A stretch of DNA of 64,000 nt from Ancylomarina euxina (GCF_003863355.1 NZ_QQWG01000017.1:31146-95145); one strand, 5' to 3'; numbered from the stretch's first letter, positions 9,990 through 19,958 are shown. A program made the numbers and translations. The notes: generated by a model not told the origin, from the letters alone.

Positions 9990-10550
9990 ATGCGCCCCAA
10001 CTCCGATAAAACTATTTTAGTCGACTCTCAGGAAACATTGAGCTATAATGCTCTGTTTAATGAGATGTATGCTGGTTTGTGCTTGTTTGCCGAACGCTTT
10101 CTGATCGTTTCAGCCGATGGAGAAGATTTGGTACAGGAGGTCTTTGTGAAGCTATGGGATAAGTTTGAAGATTTTGATGCTTTGAATGCTATAAAGGCTT
10201 ACCTCTATCAATCCACCCGAAATGCTTGTCTGAACCAAATTCGTCATGAGAAAGTGAAGCGGAAATACGAGGCAGAACAAGTACATCAACTTGAATCAGA
10301 AACCTTTTTTCTTCAGCAAGTTGTCGAAGAAGAGGGACAGAGGTTGATTGCACAGTCTATTAGTGAATTGCCAGCACAGTGTCGAAAGATACTACTCCTT
10401 AGCATGAACGGTCTTAAAAATAATGAGATTGCTGATGATTTGGGCATTTCTGTCAATTCTGTAAAGACTCAAAAGGCTATTGCCTATAAAAACCTCCGCT
10501 TAAAACTGCAAAATATCTTCGATATTATCATGTTGATCAGTGGCTTATAG
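9990..10550 (+). CDS. ECF-type RNA polymerase sigma factor (Bacteroidota SusCD-linked family)
   Basis: Sigma-70 factor of the extracytoplasmic-function class, 186 residues. Region 2 is seen at LCLFAERFLIVSADGEDLVQEVFVKLWDKF (about 31-60), continuing into the DNA-melting stretch LNAIKAYLYQSTRNACLNQIRH; region 4 at ELPAQCRKILLLSMNGLKNNEIADDLGISVNSVKTQKAIAYKNLR (about 128-172). It is followed after 79 bases by the FecR anti-sigma gene and then SusC/SusD, the standard receptor-controlled circuit: ligand binding to the STN-bearing SusC is passed to FecR and releases this factor. The start ATG was chosen because it is the first in the frame at a normal distance from region 2. Confidence 0.92.
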   Translation: MRPNSDKTILVDSQETLSYNALFNEMYAGLCLFAERFLIVSADGEDLVQEVFVKLWDKFEDFDALNAIKAYLYQSTRNACLNQIRHEKVKRKYEAEQVHQLESETFFLQQVVEEEGQRLIAQSISELPAQCRKILLLSMNGLKNNEIADDLGISVNSVKTQKAIAYKNLRLKLQNIFDIIMLISGL

Positions 10551-10629
10551 CTTTATTGTTTTTTTTTTCGTATTTTCTTTTCACCCTATTTGTTAACCAG
10601 GGTGTTCTTATAAGACAAGAGGGAAAAAA

Positions 10630-11829
10630 ATGGAAGAAACAAAAAAACATATCATACTTGCCGAATTATTAGCTAAAGAAATTGCAAATAAGCTTACTGA
10701 GGATGAAAAGGAGCAGCTGAATCTCTTTTTATCCGATGAAAGTCAGGCACATCTGATTGCATCAGCTCGAAAATCGATGGTCGATCAAGCGAAACTAAAT
10801 CGCTATAAGGCATTCGATGTAGAAGCTGCCCGCCAAAAAATTGAATGGAAGATCAACTTTCGTAAAAAGAATAGAAGAATTCGATTAATGAATTTTGTTC
10901 GTTATGCGGCTATTATAAGCTTACCAATTGCTCTGGCAGGCTGGTTGATTTATACATCGGTATTTGTGAATGGACCGCAAATCGCTCAGGCACCTATCGA
11001 AATTAAACCTGGAGGTTCTAAAGCCATGCTATATCTTTCTGATGGAAGAGCTGTTGATTTGGAGCGAAAGAATGAAAATCACATTAAAGAAACTGATGGC
11101 TCTCTTATTTTAAAAGACAGTACAGGTCTTAACTATACCATTCAGCCTTATGAGATCAAGGAAGCCAAAATCCATGAAAATGTGGTGGTGACCCCTGCCG
11201 GAGGCGAGTATCAGCTTACCCTGTCGGATGGGACTAAGGTTTGGATGAATGCGCTTTCTGAGATTCGTTACCCTGTTAAGTTCTCTGGCAATACGCGTAA
11301 GGTAACCGTATCGGGAGAGGTACTTTTCGATGTTGCAAAAAATAAGGATAAGCCCTTTTATGTGAGTGTAGGTGATATGGATATCAGGGTATTGGGAACT
11401 CAGTTTAATGTGATGGCCTATCCTGATGAGGAAAATATTGAGACCACATTGATTGAAGGTGCGGTGCGTTTGATGGGACAAAACCTGGATGGCAGTCACA
11501 GCAGTGTTGATTTAACACCCGGGCATAAGGCTGATTTCAACCGGGCAACAAAGTCTGTTGACGTCAAGGCAGTGGATACCGACGTGTATACCTCATGGCG
11601 AGATGGAAAGTTTGTGTTTCAGAGCGAACCCTTAGATGATATTATGCGTAAAATGGAAAGGTGGTATAATGTAAAAGTATTTTTTGAAAATCAGGATCTG
11701 AAAGATCTTCGCTTTAGTGCCAGACTGAGCCGTTATGGCGATATAGAGGATATTCTATATAAAATGGAGCAAACAACCCGTGTGAAATTTATTATAAAGG
11801 ATGATCATGTCATTATCAGGAGGAGATAA
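10630..11829 (+). CDS. FecR family anti-sigma factor with DUF4974 C-terminus
   Basis: Inner-membrane anti-sigma protein of 399 residues. A cytoplasmic N-terminal region of about 90 residues binds the sigma factor; one membrane segment is seen near 95-112 (AAIISLPIALAGWLIYT); the periplasmic FecR domain contains TPAGGEYQLTLSDGTKVWMNALSEIRYP, VSGEVLFDVAKNKDKPFYV and VLGTQFNVMAY; the C-terminal DUF4974-like part ends with FIIKDDHVIIRRR. It would contact the STN domain of the SusC encoded at 12002. All canonical parts are present and the length is normal. It is separated from the SusC gene by a 172-base leader with three hairpins. Confidence 0.92.
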   Translation: MEETKKHIILAELLAKEIANKLTEDEKEQLNLFLSDESQAHLIASARKSMVDQAKLNRYKAFDVEAARQKIEWKINFRKKNRRIRLMNFVRYAAIISLPIALAGWLIYTSVFVNGPQIAQAPIEIKPGGSKAMLYLSDGRAVDLERKNENHIKETDGSLILKDSTGLNYTIQPYEIKEAKIHENVVVTPAGGEYQLTLSDGTKVWMNALSEIRYPVKFSGNTRKVTVSGEVLFDVAKNKDKPFYVSVGDMDIRVLGTQFNVMAYPDEENIETTLIEGAVRLMGQNLDGSHSSVDLTPGHKADFNRATKSVDVKAVDTDVYTSWRDGKFVFQSEPLDDIMRKMERWYNVKVFFENQDLKDLRFSARLSRYGDIEDILYKMEQTTRVKFIIKDDHVIIRRR

Positions 11830-11898
11830 GATCAAAAATAGCTCATACTAATCTTGAGTATTATACATCTGGAACTATTAAATAACACTTTATTCATT

Positions 11899-12000
11899 TG
11901 GCTTTATAGCCATTTAATACTTTAAAAATAAACTAAAAAAAAACAGGAAATGCGGCAACATTTCCTGCTGTAGTCAAATAAAGTATTCCAAAAGGAATAC
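11899..12000 (+). promoter_or_regulatory. structured leader with three hairpins before susC
   Basis: Three perfect stems follow one another: TGGCT/AGCCA (11899-11912), CAGGAAATG/CATTTCCTG with loop CGGCAA (11944-11967), and GTATTCC/GGAATAC with loop AAAA (11983-12000). The last arm stops one base before the ATG at 12002. The arrangement could control translation or mRNA processing so that SusC is made at a different level from the FecR gene upstream. No T-run follows any of them. Confidence 0.6.
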
Positions 12001-12001
12001 A

Positions 12002-15000
12002 ATGTTTAATCTAACCGAAAACAAATTTATGAAAAAACTCGCTACGAGTCAAGTTTTTCCCTTGGGGGAGAAGTTGAAACGAATGTTAAGAATTATGAAA
12101 TTCACCTGGATTTTACTTTTAATTACAACACTTCAGTTGTCTGCAAGTGTTTATTCTCAGCAAACTAGCTTCAGTATTAGTTTTAAAGATGCCAGTTTGC
12201 AGAAGTTGATGGATGAAATAAAAAAGAATAGTGAATTTGATTTTATTTATTCTCAGGATGAAATTGAAGATGTAAAGATTAATGATGCCGATTTTAATGG
12301 TTCAGGAGTGGAAGAAATCCTGGAACGTTGTCTGGAAGGTACCAAGATCGATTATAAAATTGAAGATCGTGTGATCATATTAATGCCGGCCAAACCCGCT
12401 CCGGTAAAATTTGAAAAGCAAGAAAATAAAAAGATACATGGTCGTGTGACTGATGAAGAAGGTGTTTCATTACCAGGGGTTTCTGTTGTGGTTAAAGGTA
12501 CTGCAATAGGATCTGCAACTGATATTGATGGGCACTACGAATTAAGCCTACCTGCTGATTCGAAAACACTTGTGTTCTCATTTATTGGTATGACATCTCA
12601 AGAAGTTGCTTTCACAGGTCAAGCAACGATTGATGTTGTGTTGCAAGCTGATTCTGAGCAAATGGCTGAAGTGGTTGTTACGGGTTATCAAACCATTTCG
12701 AAGGAACGCGCTACAGGTTCTTATGATAAAATAGATAAGGTTCAGATGAGTAAGCCGACTTCAAATGTTGCCGAGCGACTTGTGGGTACAGTTGTAGGTC
12801 TTCATAAAAGACTTGGAACACAATATGAAGATGAAGGAGGTCTGCAAATTCGTGGACAAACCAGTTTAGGAGCAGGTTCTAATCCATTAATTGTTGTAGA
12901 TGGTTTTGCTATTGAGGGTGATTTAGAGTCAATCAATCCTAACGATATTGAGAGTGTTACGGTATTGAAAGATGCTGCGGCCTCTTCTATTTGGGGAGCA
13001 CGCTCGGCCAATGGTGTGATTGTGATTACTACCAAAAAGGCCAAAAATGGAGAGGTCAAAGTTGAAGTCTCTTCATGGGTTAAATTTGAGAAAAAGTTCG
13101 ATCTGGATTATGCGAATCCTGTAGCCTCTAGCTCTGATGTTGTTGATTACGAAGTGATGGGATTTAATACCAATTTTTTTGGTGGTTACTCAAGACCTCT
13201 CGAAAATGATTTCTACGGAGTCATGGATGATTATAATACCAATCAGTATTATTCATCTGCAGTAGTTGCAATGAATGAACATCGTTTAGGTTTCCTTTCC
13301 GAAGCAGATAAAAATGCGACTTTGGCTAAGCTGAGAACATTGAACAACCAAAAGCAAATAAAGGATCATTTATTAGCCTCTCCTTTTAATCAGCAGCATA
13401 ATGTTATTATTTCTGGCGGATCAGAGAAAATTTCAAATACCCTTTCGCTTTTGTTCGAAAATGGGAACGATTATTTTAAAGGAAACGACAGTAAGAAGTA
13501 CAATATTAATTACCGGAATTCTGTGAAATTAGCAAATTGGGTTGATTTCAATTTTTCTGGAAGCTTTCAATATAATAGCGCCAATAATAATGGTGTTAGT
13601 TTGGGCGATATTCAGGCGATGTCTCCCTACGATATGTTGTTAAATGCAGATGGTGCTTATGCTGATGTTCAACATGGCTTGTATATGCCATTAATCGAAC
13701 GTTTTGTGAAGGGGACGGGTTCTGAATTTCCTTATTCGAATTGGGGATATAACCCTATTCAGGAAATGAAAAGCAGAGATAGAAATAAAAAAAATATCAA
13801 CTCTCGTATTCAAGCGGGTTTGAGATTTAAAATTATCGAAGGCTTAACATTGGATACGAAGTTTCAATATGAACTTTTTAAGAAGGATACGAAAGATGAA
13901 TATTCCGAAGACTCTTACGAGGTGAGATATAATGTGAACAAGGGTACCGCCTGGAATATTGGAGATCCGAACAGTGTAGATCCGAACTTTCCCAAAGGTG
14001 GAATTCTTGATGGGAGCAGTTCAGAAACACGTGCTTACAATGTGAGAAATCAACTGAGTTTTGACAAGACCTTAGGTAAGCATGCCATAAATATGATTGC
14101 TGGTACTGAGGTTTCTGAAAGAGTGAATGAAGGGAATACTATCGGAAGAAAATATGGTTATAATCCCGAGAGATTAACATTTGAACCATGGCCTCATGGA
14201 TCTTCTGATCCTATGAACCCACTGCCAGACATGTTGGGGTTTGCATGGGGAACACAGCCTTACACAGCTGACGCGATGAAGTATGAAGTAGATAAGTATT
14301 TTTCAATGTACGGGAATTTAGCTTACACTTACAACGATAAATATACCTTATCGGGAAGTTACAGAACAGATGCTTCCAATCTCATTTCATCAGATCCAAA
14401 ATCCCGTTATTCTCCCTTTTGGTCAGTAGGTGCAGGTTGGCAAATCACCAAGGAAGATTTTATGACCGATCTTGATTTTGTTGATCGATTGAATCTTCGT
14501 GTGACTTATGGTTTTAATGGAAATGTTGATAAATCAACTTCAGTGGATCCTTTAATATCGTATTGGTATTACAATACTAATACAGCAACAGGTGGTGGTA
14601 TTGTTTCAAACTATGGAAACCCATCATTGGGTTGGGAGAAAACAGGAACTTTTGATTTAGGTCTTGATTTCAGCCTTTTTAAAGGGAAATTATTTGGTAA
14701 GCTTGATTTCTACAATAAGAAAGGTGAAGATCTTATTTCAGAAGTGTCTATTCCTGCTGTTAATGGAACTGATTCACAGGCAATCAATGCGGTTGAAATG
14801 TACAATAGAGGTGTTGAGATTAGTGTTGGAACAAAACTGCCTATTCAAGGCAATGATATTGTATGGACAGGAAACTTAAACTTTGCATACAATAAGAATA
14901 GAATTACCAGTCTTTATAAGGATGATGCAACTTTAAATTACCGTATGTACGGGAATGGCTCAGGCTGGGAATTTGTTGAAGGCTACAATGCGCATACCGT

Positions 15001-15646
15001 ATGGGGAATGAAATATGGTGGCATGCATAATTTTGGAACAGAAGGTAATCCTGATATGCGACCTTCAATTATTTCAAGAGACGGTAGTCAGTATGTTGAC
15101 TTTTCCGGTTGGGGACCAACATCCTTCAATAATAAAGATTTTGTGACCAATGAGGGTACCTATAATCCTCCACTTACAATGGGATTCTCGAACCTGATTA
15201 AGATTCATGATTTTGATCTGTCATTTATAATGACCGGATATTTTGGTCATATCTTTAAAAGAAAAGGTTTCAACTATCCTTCAATGGGACAAGGAAAAGG
15301 GAACATTAATGATTCTTATATGGAAGTTGTTAATGGCGATCCAAATAAAATTGTTCCAATTCCAACAGGGGGATCTACCAATTATAGTAGATATAATTCC
15401 TATATAGGTGATCTTGATTATCTGACCGTTAAAGCAGATAATATTAGAATTGAAGAGATTAACCTGACTTACAATATGCCTAAAAAAGCATTAAGAAGAA
15501 TTGGTTTAAATGGACTAAGCTTTTATGCTCAGGCTAATAATGTAGGAGTTATTGCTTTTAATAAGTACAATGAGGATCCTGTATATCCTAAAGGTTCTAT
15601 TAAACCTGGGGTGAGTTATACTTTTGGATGTAAGTTTAATTTCTAA
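12002..15646 (+). CDS. SusC/RagA TonB-linked outer membrane protein with STN domain
   Basis: Full-length TonB-dependent importer of 1214 residues. It begins with the extended N-terminus typical of this subfamily (ATSQVFPLGEKLKRMLRIMKF) before the signal peptide ending in SASVYSQ, then an STN domain (about 55-125), a carboxypeptidase-D-like domain (about 146-222), the plug (SIWGARSANGVIVITTKKA near 330) and a barrel ending in SYTFGCKFNF. A second possible start is the ATG at 12029 (MKKLATSQ), which would free the start from the hairpin just upstream. The STN domain fits control by the sigma/FecR pair immediately before it. SusD follows after 10 bases. Substrate unknown; the neighbouring thioredoxin genes hint at a thiol-linked cargo. 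Confidence 0.95.
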   Translation: MFNLTENKFMKKLATSQVFPLGEKLKRMLRIMKFTWILLLITTLQLSASVYSQQTSFSISFKDASLQKLMDEIKKNSEFDFIYSQDEIEDVKINDADFNGSGVEEILERCLEGTKIDYKIEDRVIILMPAKPAPVKFEKQENKKIHGRVTDEEGVSLPGVSVVVKGTAIGSATDIDGHYELSLPADSKTLVFSFIGMTSQEVAFTGQATIDVVLQADSEQMAEVVVTGYQTISKERATGSYDKIDKVQMSKPTSNVAERLVGTVVGLHKRLGTQYEDEGGLQIRGQTSLGAGSNPLIVVDGFAIEGDLESINPNDIESVTVLKDAAASSIWGARSANGVIVITTKKAKNGEVKVEVSSWVKFEKKFDLDYANPVASSSDVVDYEVMGFNTNFFGGYSRPLENDFYGVMDDYNTNQYYSSAVVAMNEHRLGFLSEADKNATLAKLRTLNNQKQIKDHLLASPFNQQHNVIISGGSEKISNTLSLLFENGNDYFKGNDSKKYNINYRNSVKLANWVDFNFSGSFQYNSANNNGVSLGDIQAMSPYDMLLNADGAYADVQHGLYMPLIERFVKGTGSEFPYSNWGYNPIQEMKSRDRNKKNINSRIQAGLRFKIIEGLTLDTKFQYELFKKDTKDEYSEDSYEVRYNVNKGTAWNIGDPNSVDPNFPKGGILDGSSSETRAYNVRNQLSFDKTLGKHAINMIAGTEVSERVNEGNTIGRKYGYNPERLTFEPWPHGSSDPMNPLPDMLGFAWGTQPYTADAMKYEVDKYFSMYGNLAYTYNDKYTLSGSYRTDASNLISSDPKSRYSPFWSVGAGWQITKEDFMTDLDFVDRLNLRVTYGFNGNVDKSTSVDPLISYWYYNTNTATGGGIVSNYGNPSLGWEKTGTFDLGLDFSLFKGKLFGKLDFYNKKGEDLISEVSIPAVNGTDSQAINAVEMYNRGVEISVGTKLPIQGNDIVWTGNLNFAYNKNRITSLYKDDATLNYRMYGNGSGWEFVEGYNAHTVWGMKYGGMHNFGTEGNPDMRPSIISRDGSQYVDFSGWGPTSFNNKDFVTNEGTYNPPLTMGFSNLIKIHDFDLSFIMTGYFGHIFKRKGFNYPSMGQGKGNINDSYMEVVNGDPNKIVPIPTGGSTNYSRYNSYIGDLDYLTVKADNIRIEEINLTYNMPKKALRRIGLNGLSFYAQANNVGVIAFNKYNEDPVYPKGSIKPGVSYTFGCKFNF

Positions 15647-15656
15647 AATTTGAATT

Positions 15657-17183
15657 ATGAAGTTGTTTAAAAATATATTAGTAGGATCATTTCTTCTTTC
15701 ATCTTTTATGATGACAGGTTGCGATGATTTCCTCGAAGAAAGACCATCAAAATCATCAGCTGTTGTTCCTAAGACAGTAGAAGATTTGGAATTGATACTT
15801 GCGGGAGCTTATCGTAATGATGAAATATCACATTACCTGATGTTTTCTTCTGACGATGTGAAACCCAATGTTGATCTTTACAATGGACTAAACTCTTTGT
15901 ATCCGATACAGGATATACATGCAGTGACATGGGAACGAGAAGTTTCAGCTAAAAACTATAAAGACGATTTTTGGATATATCGCTACCAAAATATATTCAG
16001 ATCGAATATGGTTTTGAGCATTCTTCGAGATGCTGATGCATCGGAAGCGGAAAAGCAAAGGTTAAAATCTCAAGCCTGTTTTAAAAGAGCGTACAATAAC
16101 TTTCTTCTTGTAAATTTATATGCTTTGCCATATGGTTCTGCAAATCTTCAGGAGGCAGGAATTCCTTTAAAGAGATCAACATCTTTTGACGAAGCTGTTG
16201 GAAGATCATCTATTGAAGAGACCTATAAGTTTATCGAAGAAGATATTGTTGAAGCATTGAAGTTGGATGTGGCACTTACCGATGCTATTGGATTTAATAG
16301 CCCTAATCGTGTAACGACTCCTGCAGTTTATGCTTTTGCAGCCCGATTTTATCTTGCGATGCATGATTATACAAATGCACAATTATATGCAGGTAAAGCT
16401 CTTAATGAATATGGCGTTGACAAGATTAAAGATCTGAATAGTTTTGGCTATTCATCGAATTCTCCTGAACCTCGCAGTATTACAATTAATGGTGAAGTGG
16501 TTGACTATGAATTAAATTATCCGGCTACTTATCAGAATTGGGATCCAAGTTTTTGGACTGAAACCTATTTTTCTGCAAGTGTGGAAGCTGACAATAATAA
16601 TTGGAGATTCCCAAGTCGGGAATTAATGGATACCTATAATTTGGATGGAAGTCAGGCTACCGATCTTAGATGGAAATACTTTTTTGTAGAGCATTATTCT
16701 TATCGAGTTGGATCTACTTATGATTATCCTGCCTATATGTTTGATACATGGACTACCCATTCTGGTCCTAGTGTACCTGAAATGTTGCTAATTAAAGCAG
16801 AATGTCAGGCCCGATTGGGACAGTGGCAAGATGGTCTGTCAACTGCAAATATTCTTAGAGCAAAGAGAATCGATCCTGCAGGGGTTGTTGATTTGAGCGC
16901 ATCTTCTAAGGACGAGGCTATCAAAAAAATTATTGAAGAACGCCGACGCGAAATGCCTATTACAATGAGATGGTATGACCTTAGACGTTATAACAATAAT
17001 GATTATGCTGGTGATGATGTGCTTGTAAATAAAACATTCTTCCCTTATACCGATTTGGATATTCTGGGAAATGAGCCAGTAAAAACATATACTTTGGATA
17101 CGAAAGACAGAAGATATGCTGCTCCTATTCCTAATAGTGAAATTATCTCTAGTAATGGAGTGATTGAGCAAAACACATATTAA
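15657..17183 (+). CDS. SusD/RagB family nutrient-binding outer membrane lipoprotein
   Basis: Lid lipoprotein of the SusC encoded 10 bases upstream, 508 residues. The lipobox is MTGC followed by DDFLEERPSKSSAVVP, a typical SusD opening. The family C-terminal signature is seen at EERRREMPITMRWYDLRRYN (about 425-445), and the protein ends with APIPNSEIISSNGVIEQNTY, the usual SusD tail (the xxPIPxxEIxxNPxLxQNPGY pattern). A strong terminator follows within 11 bases, closing the sigma-FecR-SusC-SusD locus. Confidence 0.95.
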   Translation: MKLFKNILVGSFLLSSFMMTGCDDFLEERPSKSSAVVPKTVEDLELILAGAYRNDEISHYLMFSSDDVKPNVDLYNGLNSLYPIQDIHAVTWEREVSAKNYKDDFWIYRYQNIFRSNMVLSILRDADASEAEKQRLKSQACFKRAYNNFLLVNLYALPYGSANLQEAGIPLKRSTSFDEAVGRSSIEETYKFIEEDIVEALKLDVALTDAIGFNSPNRVTTPAVYAFAARFYLAMHDYTNAQLYAGKALNEYGVDKIKDLNSFGYSSNSPEPRSITINGEVVDYELNYPATYQNWDPSFWTETYFSASVEADNNNWRFPSRELMDTYNLDGSQATDLRWKYFFVEHYSYRVGSTYDYPAYMFDTWTTHSGPSVPEMLLIKAECQARLGQWQDGLSTANILRAKRIDPAGVVDLSASSKDEAIKKIIEERRREMPITMRWYDLRRYNNNDYAGDDVLVNKTFFPYTDLDILGNEPVKTYTLDTKDRRYAAPIPNSEIISSNGVIEQNTY

Positions 17184-17193
17184 AGAATAATTT

Positions 17194-17219
17194 AAAAAGG
17201 GGCATAATGCCCCTTTTTT
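17194..17219 (+). terminator. rho-independent terminator after susD
   Basis: Arms AAAAAGGGGCA and TGCCCCTTTTT enclose a short TAA turn, ending in six T. It separates the SusC/SusD locus from the thioredoxin-like genes, so the latter have their own promoter. Confidence 0.92.
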
Positions 17220-17366
17220 CTCTGACTAAAACACCACGACTTAAAACCATATACTATTTCTTTTATTAATTATTCATGCAGATTCTGTTTTGTATGACCT
17301 GGAATGCTATTGCTTAAATTTTATGGATTAATCACGGTGATTCAATCATCATAAACACCTACTAAC

Positions 17367-18506
17367 ATGCGATTATTAATCAGTTTATTATGCATTGCTG
17401 CTTTATTTTCCTGCAGCAAAAAGAACGAATTTATCCTGAATGGAACCATTAAGGGCGTGACTAAAGATAAAATAGTACTGGGTACTTTTGATAGGGCAAG
17501 TATGACAGAGATAGGTATTGATACTGTAGAGGTAAATCATGGTCGATTCAGCTTCAAAAGCAAGTCTTTGAAGACTTCATTCTACTCGTTGAAATTGATC
17601 AATGCGGATGTGATCATGGGAGTCATTCTGGAAAATGGAGAAATCACCTTGAGTGCGGATGTTAATGATGCAGAAGGAAACTACATCAGAAATGTGAAAC
17701 TGGAAGGCGCAATCAATCAGAGCTTAGTTGACCAGTTTCATAATATGAAGGAGGCAATGCTGAAGCAAGATAAGTATGCTAATTGTAAGGAGATTGCAGA
17801 GCAGCTTAAGAATGCCAGCTCTAATGATGAATATGAAGTGTTGAATAGGGAATTGAACAGATTAGCTCCGGATCTTGAAAATGAAGTGAATAAAGCGAAA
17901 ATGGATCTCATACGTCATAATATCAACAAATTTTTTGTGCCACAGGTCTTCTCATTTATTAAACAAATTGCCTCAATTGAGGAAATTAAAGAGTTGTATG
18001 CTTTACTGCCTGAAAACGCTAAAAATGATCCAAGTATCATTAGAGTGAAGAAAGATATTGAAGCTAAGGAAAGAATTCAAGTTGGAAAAACAGCTCCAGA
18101 TTTTACTTTGAAAACGCCAGAAGGAACCAAGTTATCATTATCGAGCCTAAAGGGTAAAGTTGTGTTGGTTGATTTTTGGGCATCATGGTGTAAGCCCTGT
18201 CGTGCTTCATTCCCTCATATGAAGGAACTGTATGAAAAATATCATTCCAAAGGCTTTGAAATTCTTGGTGTTACAAATGATAATAATCACAAAGCATGGA
18301 AAAAAGCTATCGAGAGCGATGAAATTCCATGGTTTAATGTGGCTGATGAATTTCCTGTAAACCCAGCTCCGGCGAGAGTGATCAGTGAATATGGTATGGA
18401 CTATCTGCCATCAACAGTCTTGATTGATAAAGACGGTATCATCATTGCCAAGTTATTACACGGTGAAGAACTGGATGACAAACTGAAAGAAATTTTTGGC
18501 TTCTAA
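17367..18506 (+). CDS. TlpA-like thioredoxin lipoprotein with DUF4369 N-terminus
   Basis: Periplasm-facing thiol-disulfide oxidoreductase, 379 residues. Signal with lipobox ALFSC; an N-terminal DUF4369-like beta domain (about 25-115, NGTIKGVTKDKIVLGTF); a helical middle part; and a thioredoxin/AhpC-TSA domain from about residue 235 with TAPDFTLKTPEG and the active site WCKPC (C275, C278). A cis-Pro region is seen at YLPSTVLIDKDG. The KP between the cysteines is usual for this Bacteroidota group. It stands first of two tandem paralogues; the DNA around the active site (about 20 bases) is identical in both. Likely a reductase keeping periplasmic cysteines reduced. Confidence 0.9.
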   Translation: MRLLISLLCIAALFSCSKKNEFILNGTIKGVTKDKIVLGTFDRASMTEIGIDTVEVNHGRFSFKSKSLKTSFYSLKLINADVIMGVILENGEITLSADVNDAEGNYIRNVKLEGAINQSLVDQFHNMKEAMLKQDKYANCKEIAEQLKNASSNDEYEVLNRELNRLAPDLENEVNKAKMDLIRHNINKFFVPQVFSFIKQIASIEEIKELYALLPENAKNDPSIIRVKKDIEAKERIQVGKTAPDFTLKTPEGTKLSLSSLKGKVVLVDFWASWCKPCRASFPHMKELYEKYHSKGFEILGVTNDNNHKAWKKAIESDEIPWFNVADEFPVNPAPARVISEYGMDYLPSTVLIDKDGIIIAKLLHGEELDDKLKEIFGF

Positions 18507-18614
18507 TTTTAAAGGCCTCACCGGAGGCTATAAATTTCTCATTATATACAAATAATCTGCCTCAATCAGTGTCATCTGCGTGATACCCTGAAAAGCAGCA
18601 AAAAAACACATCGT

Positions 18615-19838
18615 ATGAGAACGTTCACATTACTAAATATACTAATCGCATTTTTATTTTCTTCTTGTACAACGCAAACCGAACAAGGGTATACAGTAAC
18701 AGGAGATATAAAAGGCATAAAAGAAGGCAAAATAGTTGTTGCCTATTACAATAGAATAGATGATGAGCTTGTTAAAATAGATTCTGCAAAAATCGAGAAT
18801 GGGCTATTTGAGATGCAGGGGAAAATAGAATCTCCGGTTCAGGTATTTGCTATGATTGAATCTGAGAAGTGTGGTTTTCCGTTTTTTATGGAGAATAGTA
18901 AGATTAGCATCCAATCCGATATGGATAAGGCCACATCAGATCAGTGGGGCCAAAAATCTTTGCCTGTACAAATCACAGGCTCGAAACTACAAGCCGAATC
19001 GGAAGTGTTTGAAAAATTAAAGACTCCTGTTTTGGCGAAAACAGCCACCCTTTCAAAGGCTTACGATGAGGCCAATGAGAAATACAGGGAAGCCAAAAAG
19101 AAGGGTGCTACAAAAGAGGAACTAAAGAATCTGGAAGACAATGCCAATGAAGCAAAGGAGAAGATGGAGCCTTTTTATGACGAAATGGAGATTTTGGCTC
19201 AAGACTATATCGAACAGAATGTCAATTCACTATTTGCAGCCCATTTGTTAAGTGGATGTATTAGCAGTATTTCTCTTGAAAAAGGACTGGCTTACTATAA
19301 CAAATTCACTCCTGAGGTACAGAAGAGCTATTTTGGAAAAATGATAAAGACGGAGTTGGATAAATTGAAGGGGGGCTCTCCCGGAAGCAAAGCTTCTGAA
19401 TTTACATCAGTTGATATTAATGGAAAAACGATCAGTTTGTCAGATTTTAGAGGAAAATATGTGCTGATTGATTTTTGGGCAAGCTGGTGTAAGCCCTGTC
19501 GTGCAAGTAATCCTCATCTGATTAAACTCTACAAAAAATACCATAGCAAAGGTGTTGAATTTATCGGGATTTCTGATGACGATAGCAATCCTAAAGCCTG
19601 GCACAAAGCGGTTGAAAAAGATGGTATAGGTATTTGGCATCATGTGTTGAGAGGCTTAAAACAAAGCCCAACGGGCTTTGATAAGAGCAATGATATTAGC
19701 GAAGCTTATGCAATTCATTCTCTTCCTACCAAGATTTTAATTGATCCTAACGGAGTTATAATTGGTCGTTATGGCGGTGGTGGTGAAGATGATGAGGCTA
19801 TGGATAGAAAATTTGAAGATATTTTTAATAATAAATAA
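18615..19838 (+). CDS. TlpA-like thioredoxin lipoprotein with DUF4369 N-terminus (second copy)
   Basis: Paralogue of the preceding gene, 407 residues. Lipobox LFSSC; DUF4369-like domain (about 25-115, VTGDIKGIKEGKIVVAYYN); a Lys/Glu-rich coiled helical segment around 140-190 (ANEKYREAKKKGATKEELKNL); thioredoxin domain from about 255 with SKASEFTSVDINGKTISLSDFRGKYVLIDFW and active site WCKPC (C292, C295); cis-Pro region SLPTKILIDPNG. The C-terminus has a Gly-rich insert (RYGGGGEDDEAM). The 108-base gap to the first copy holds a small hairpin (GCCTC/GAGGC at 18515-18528) but no clear terminator, so both may share a transcript. Confidence 0.9.
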   Translation: MRTFTLLNILIAFLFSSCTTQTEQGYTVTGDIKGIKEGKIVVAYYNRIDDELVKIDSAKIENGLFEMQGKIESPVQVFAMIESEKCGFPFFMENSKISIQSDMDKATSDQWGQKSLPVQITGSKLQAESEVFEKLKTPVLAKTATLSKAYDEANEKYREAKKKGATKEELKNLEDNANEAKEKMEPFYDEMEILAQDYIEQNVNSLFAAHLLSGCISSISLEKGLAYYNKFTPEVQKSYFGKMIKTELDKLKGGSPGSKASEFTSVDINGKTISLSDFRGKYVLIDFWASWCKPCRASNPHLIKLYKKYHSKGVEFIGISDDDSNPKAWHKAVEKDGIGIWHHVLRGLKQSPTGFDKSNDISEAYAIHSLPTKILIDPNGVIIGRYGGGGEDDEAMDRKFEDIFNNK

Positions 19839-19958
19839 ATACAATTATATCATGTTATCTCTGAGAACTTGTTTTTCTATTGATAATTGAATGTTCAATG
19901 GGAAAATGTAAGCTAATTGTGAAAAAAATATTATGCTTATTTAATCTGAGTCTATACA

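Noticed and set aside
11110..11499. 129-codon reading frame antisense to fecR
   Set aside because: It lies wholly inside a well-supported gene and has no family features.
18515..18528. Terminator between the two TlpA-like genes
   Set aside because: The GCCTC/GAGGC stem is only 5 bp and no T-run follows.
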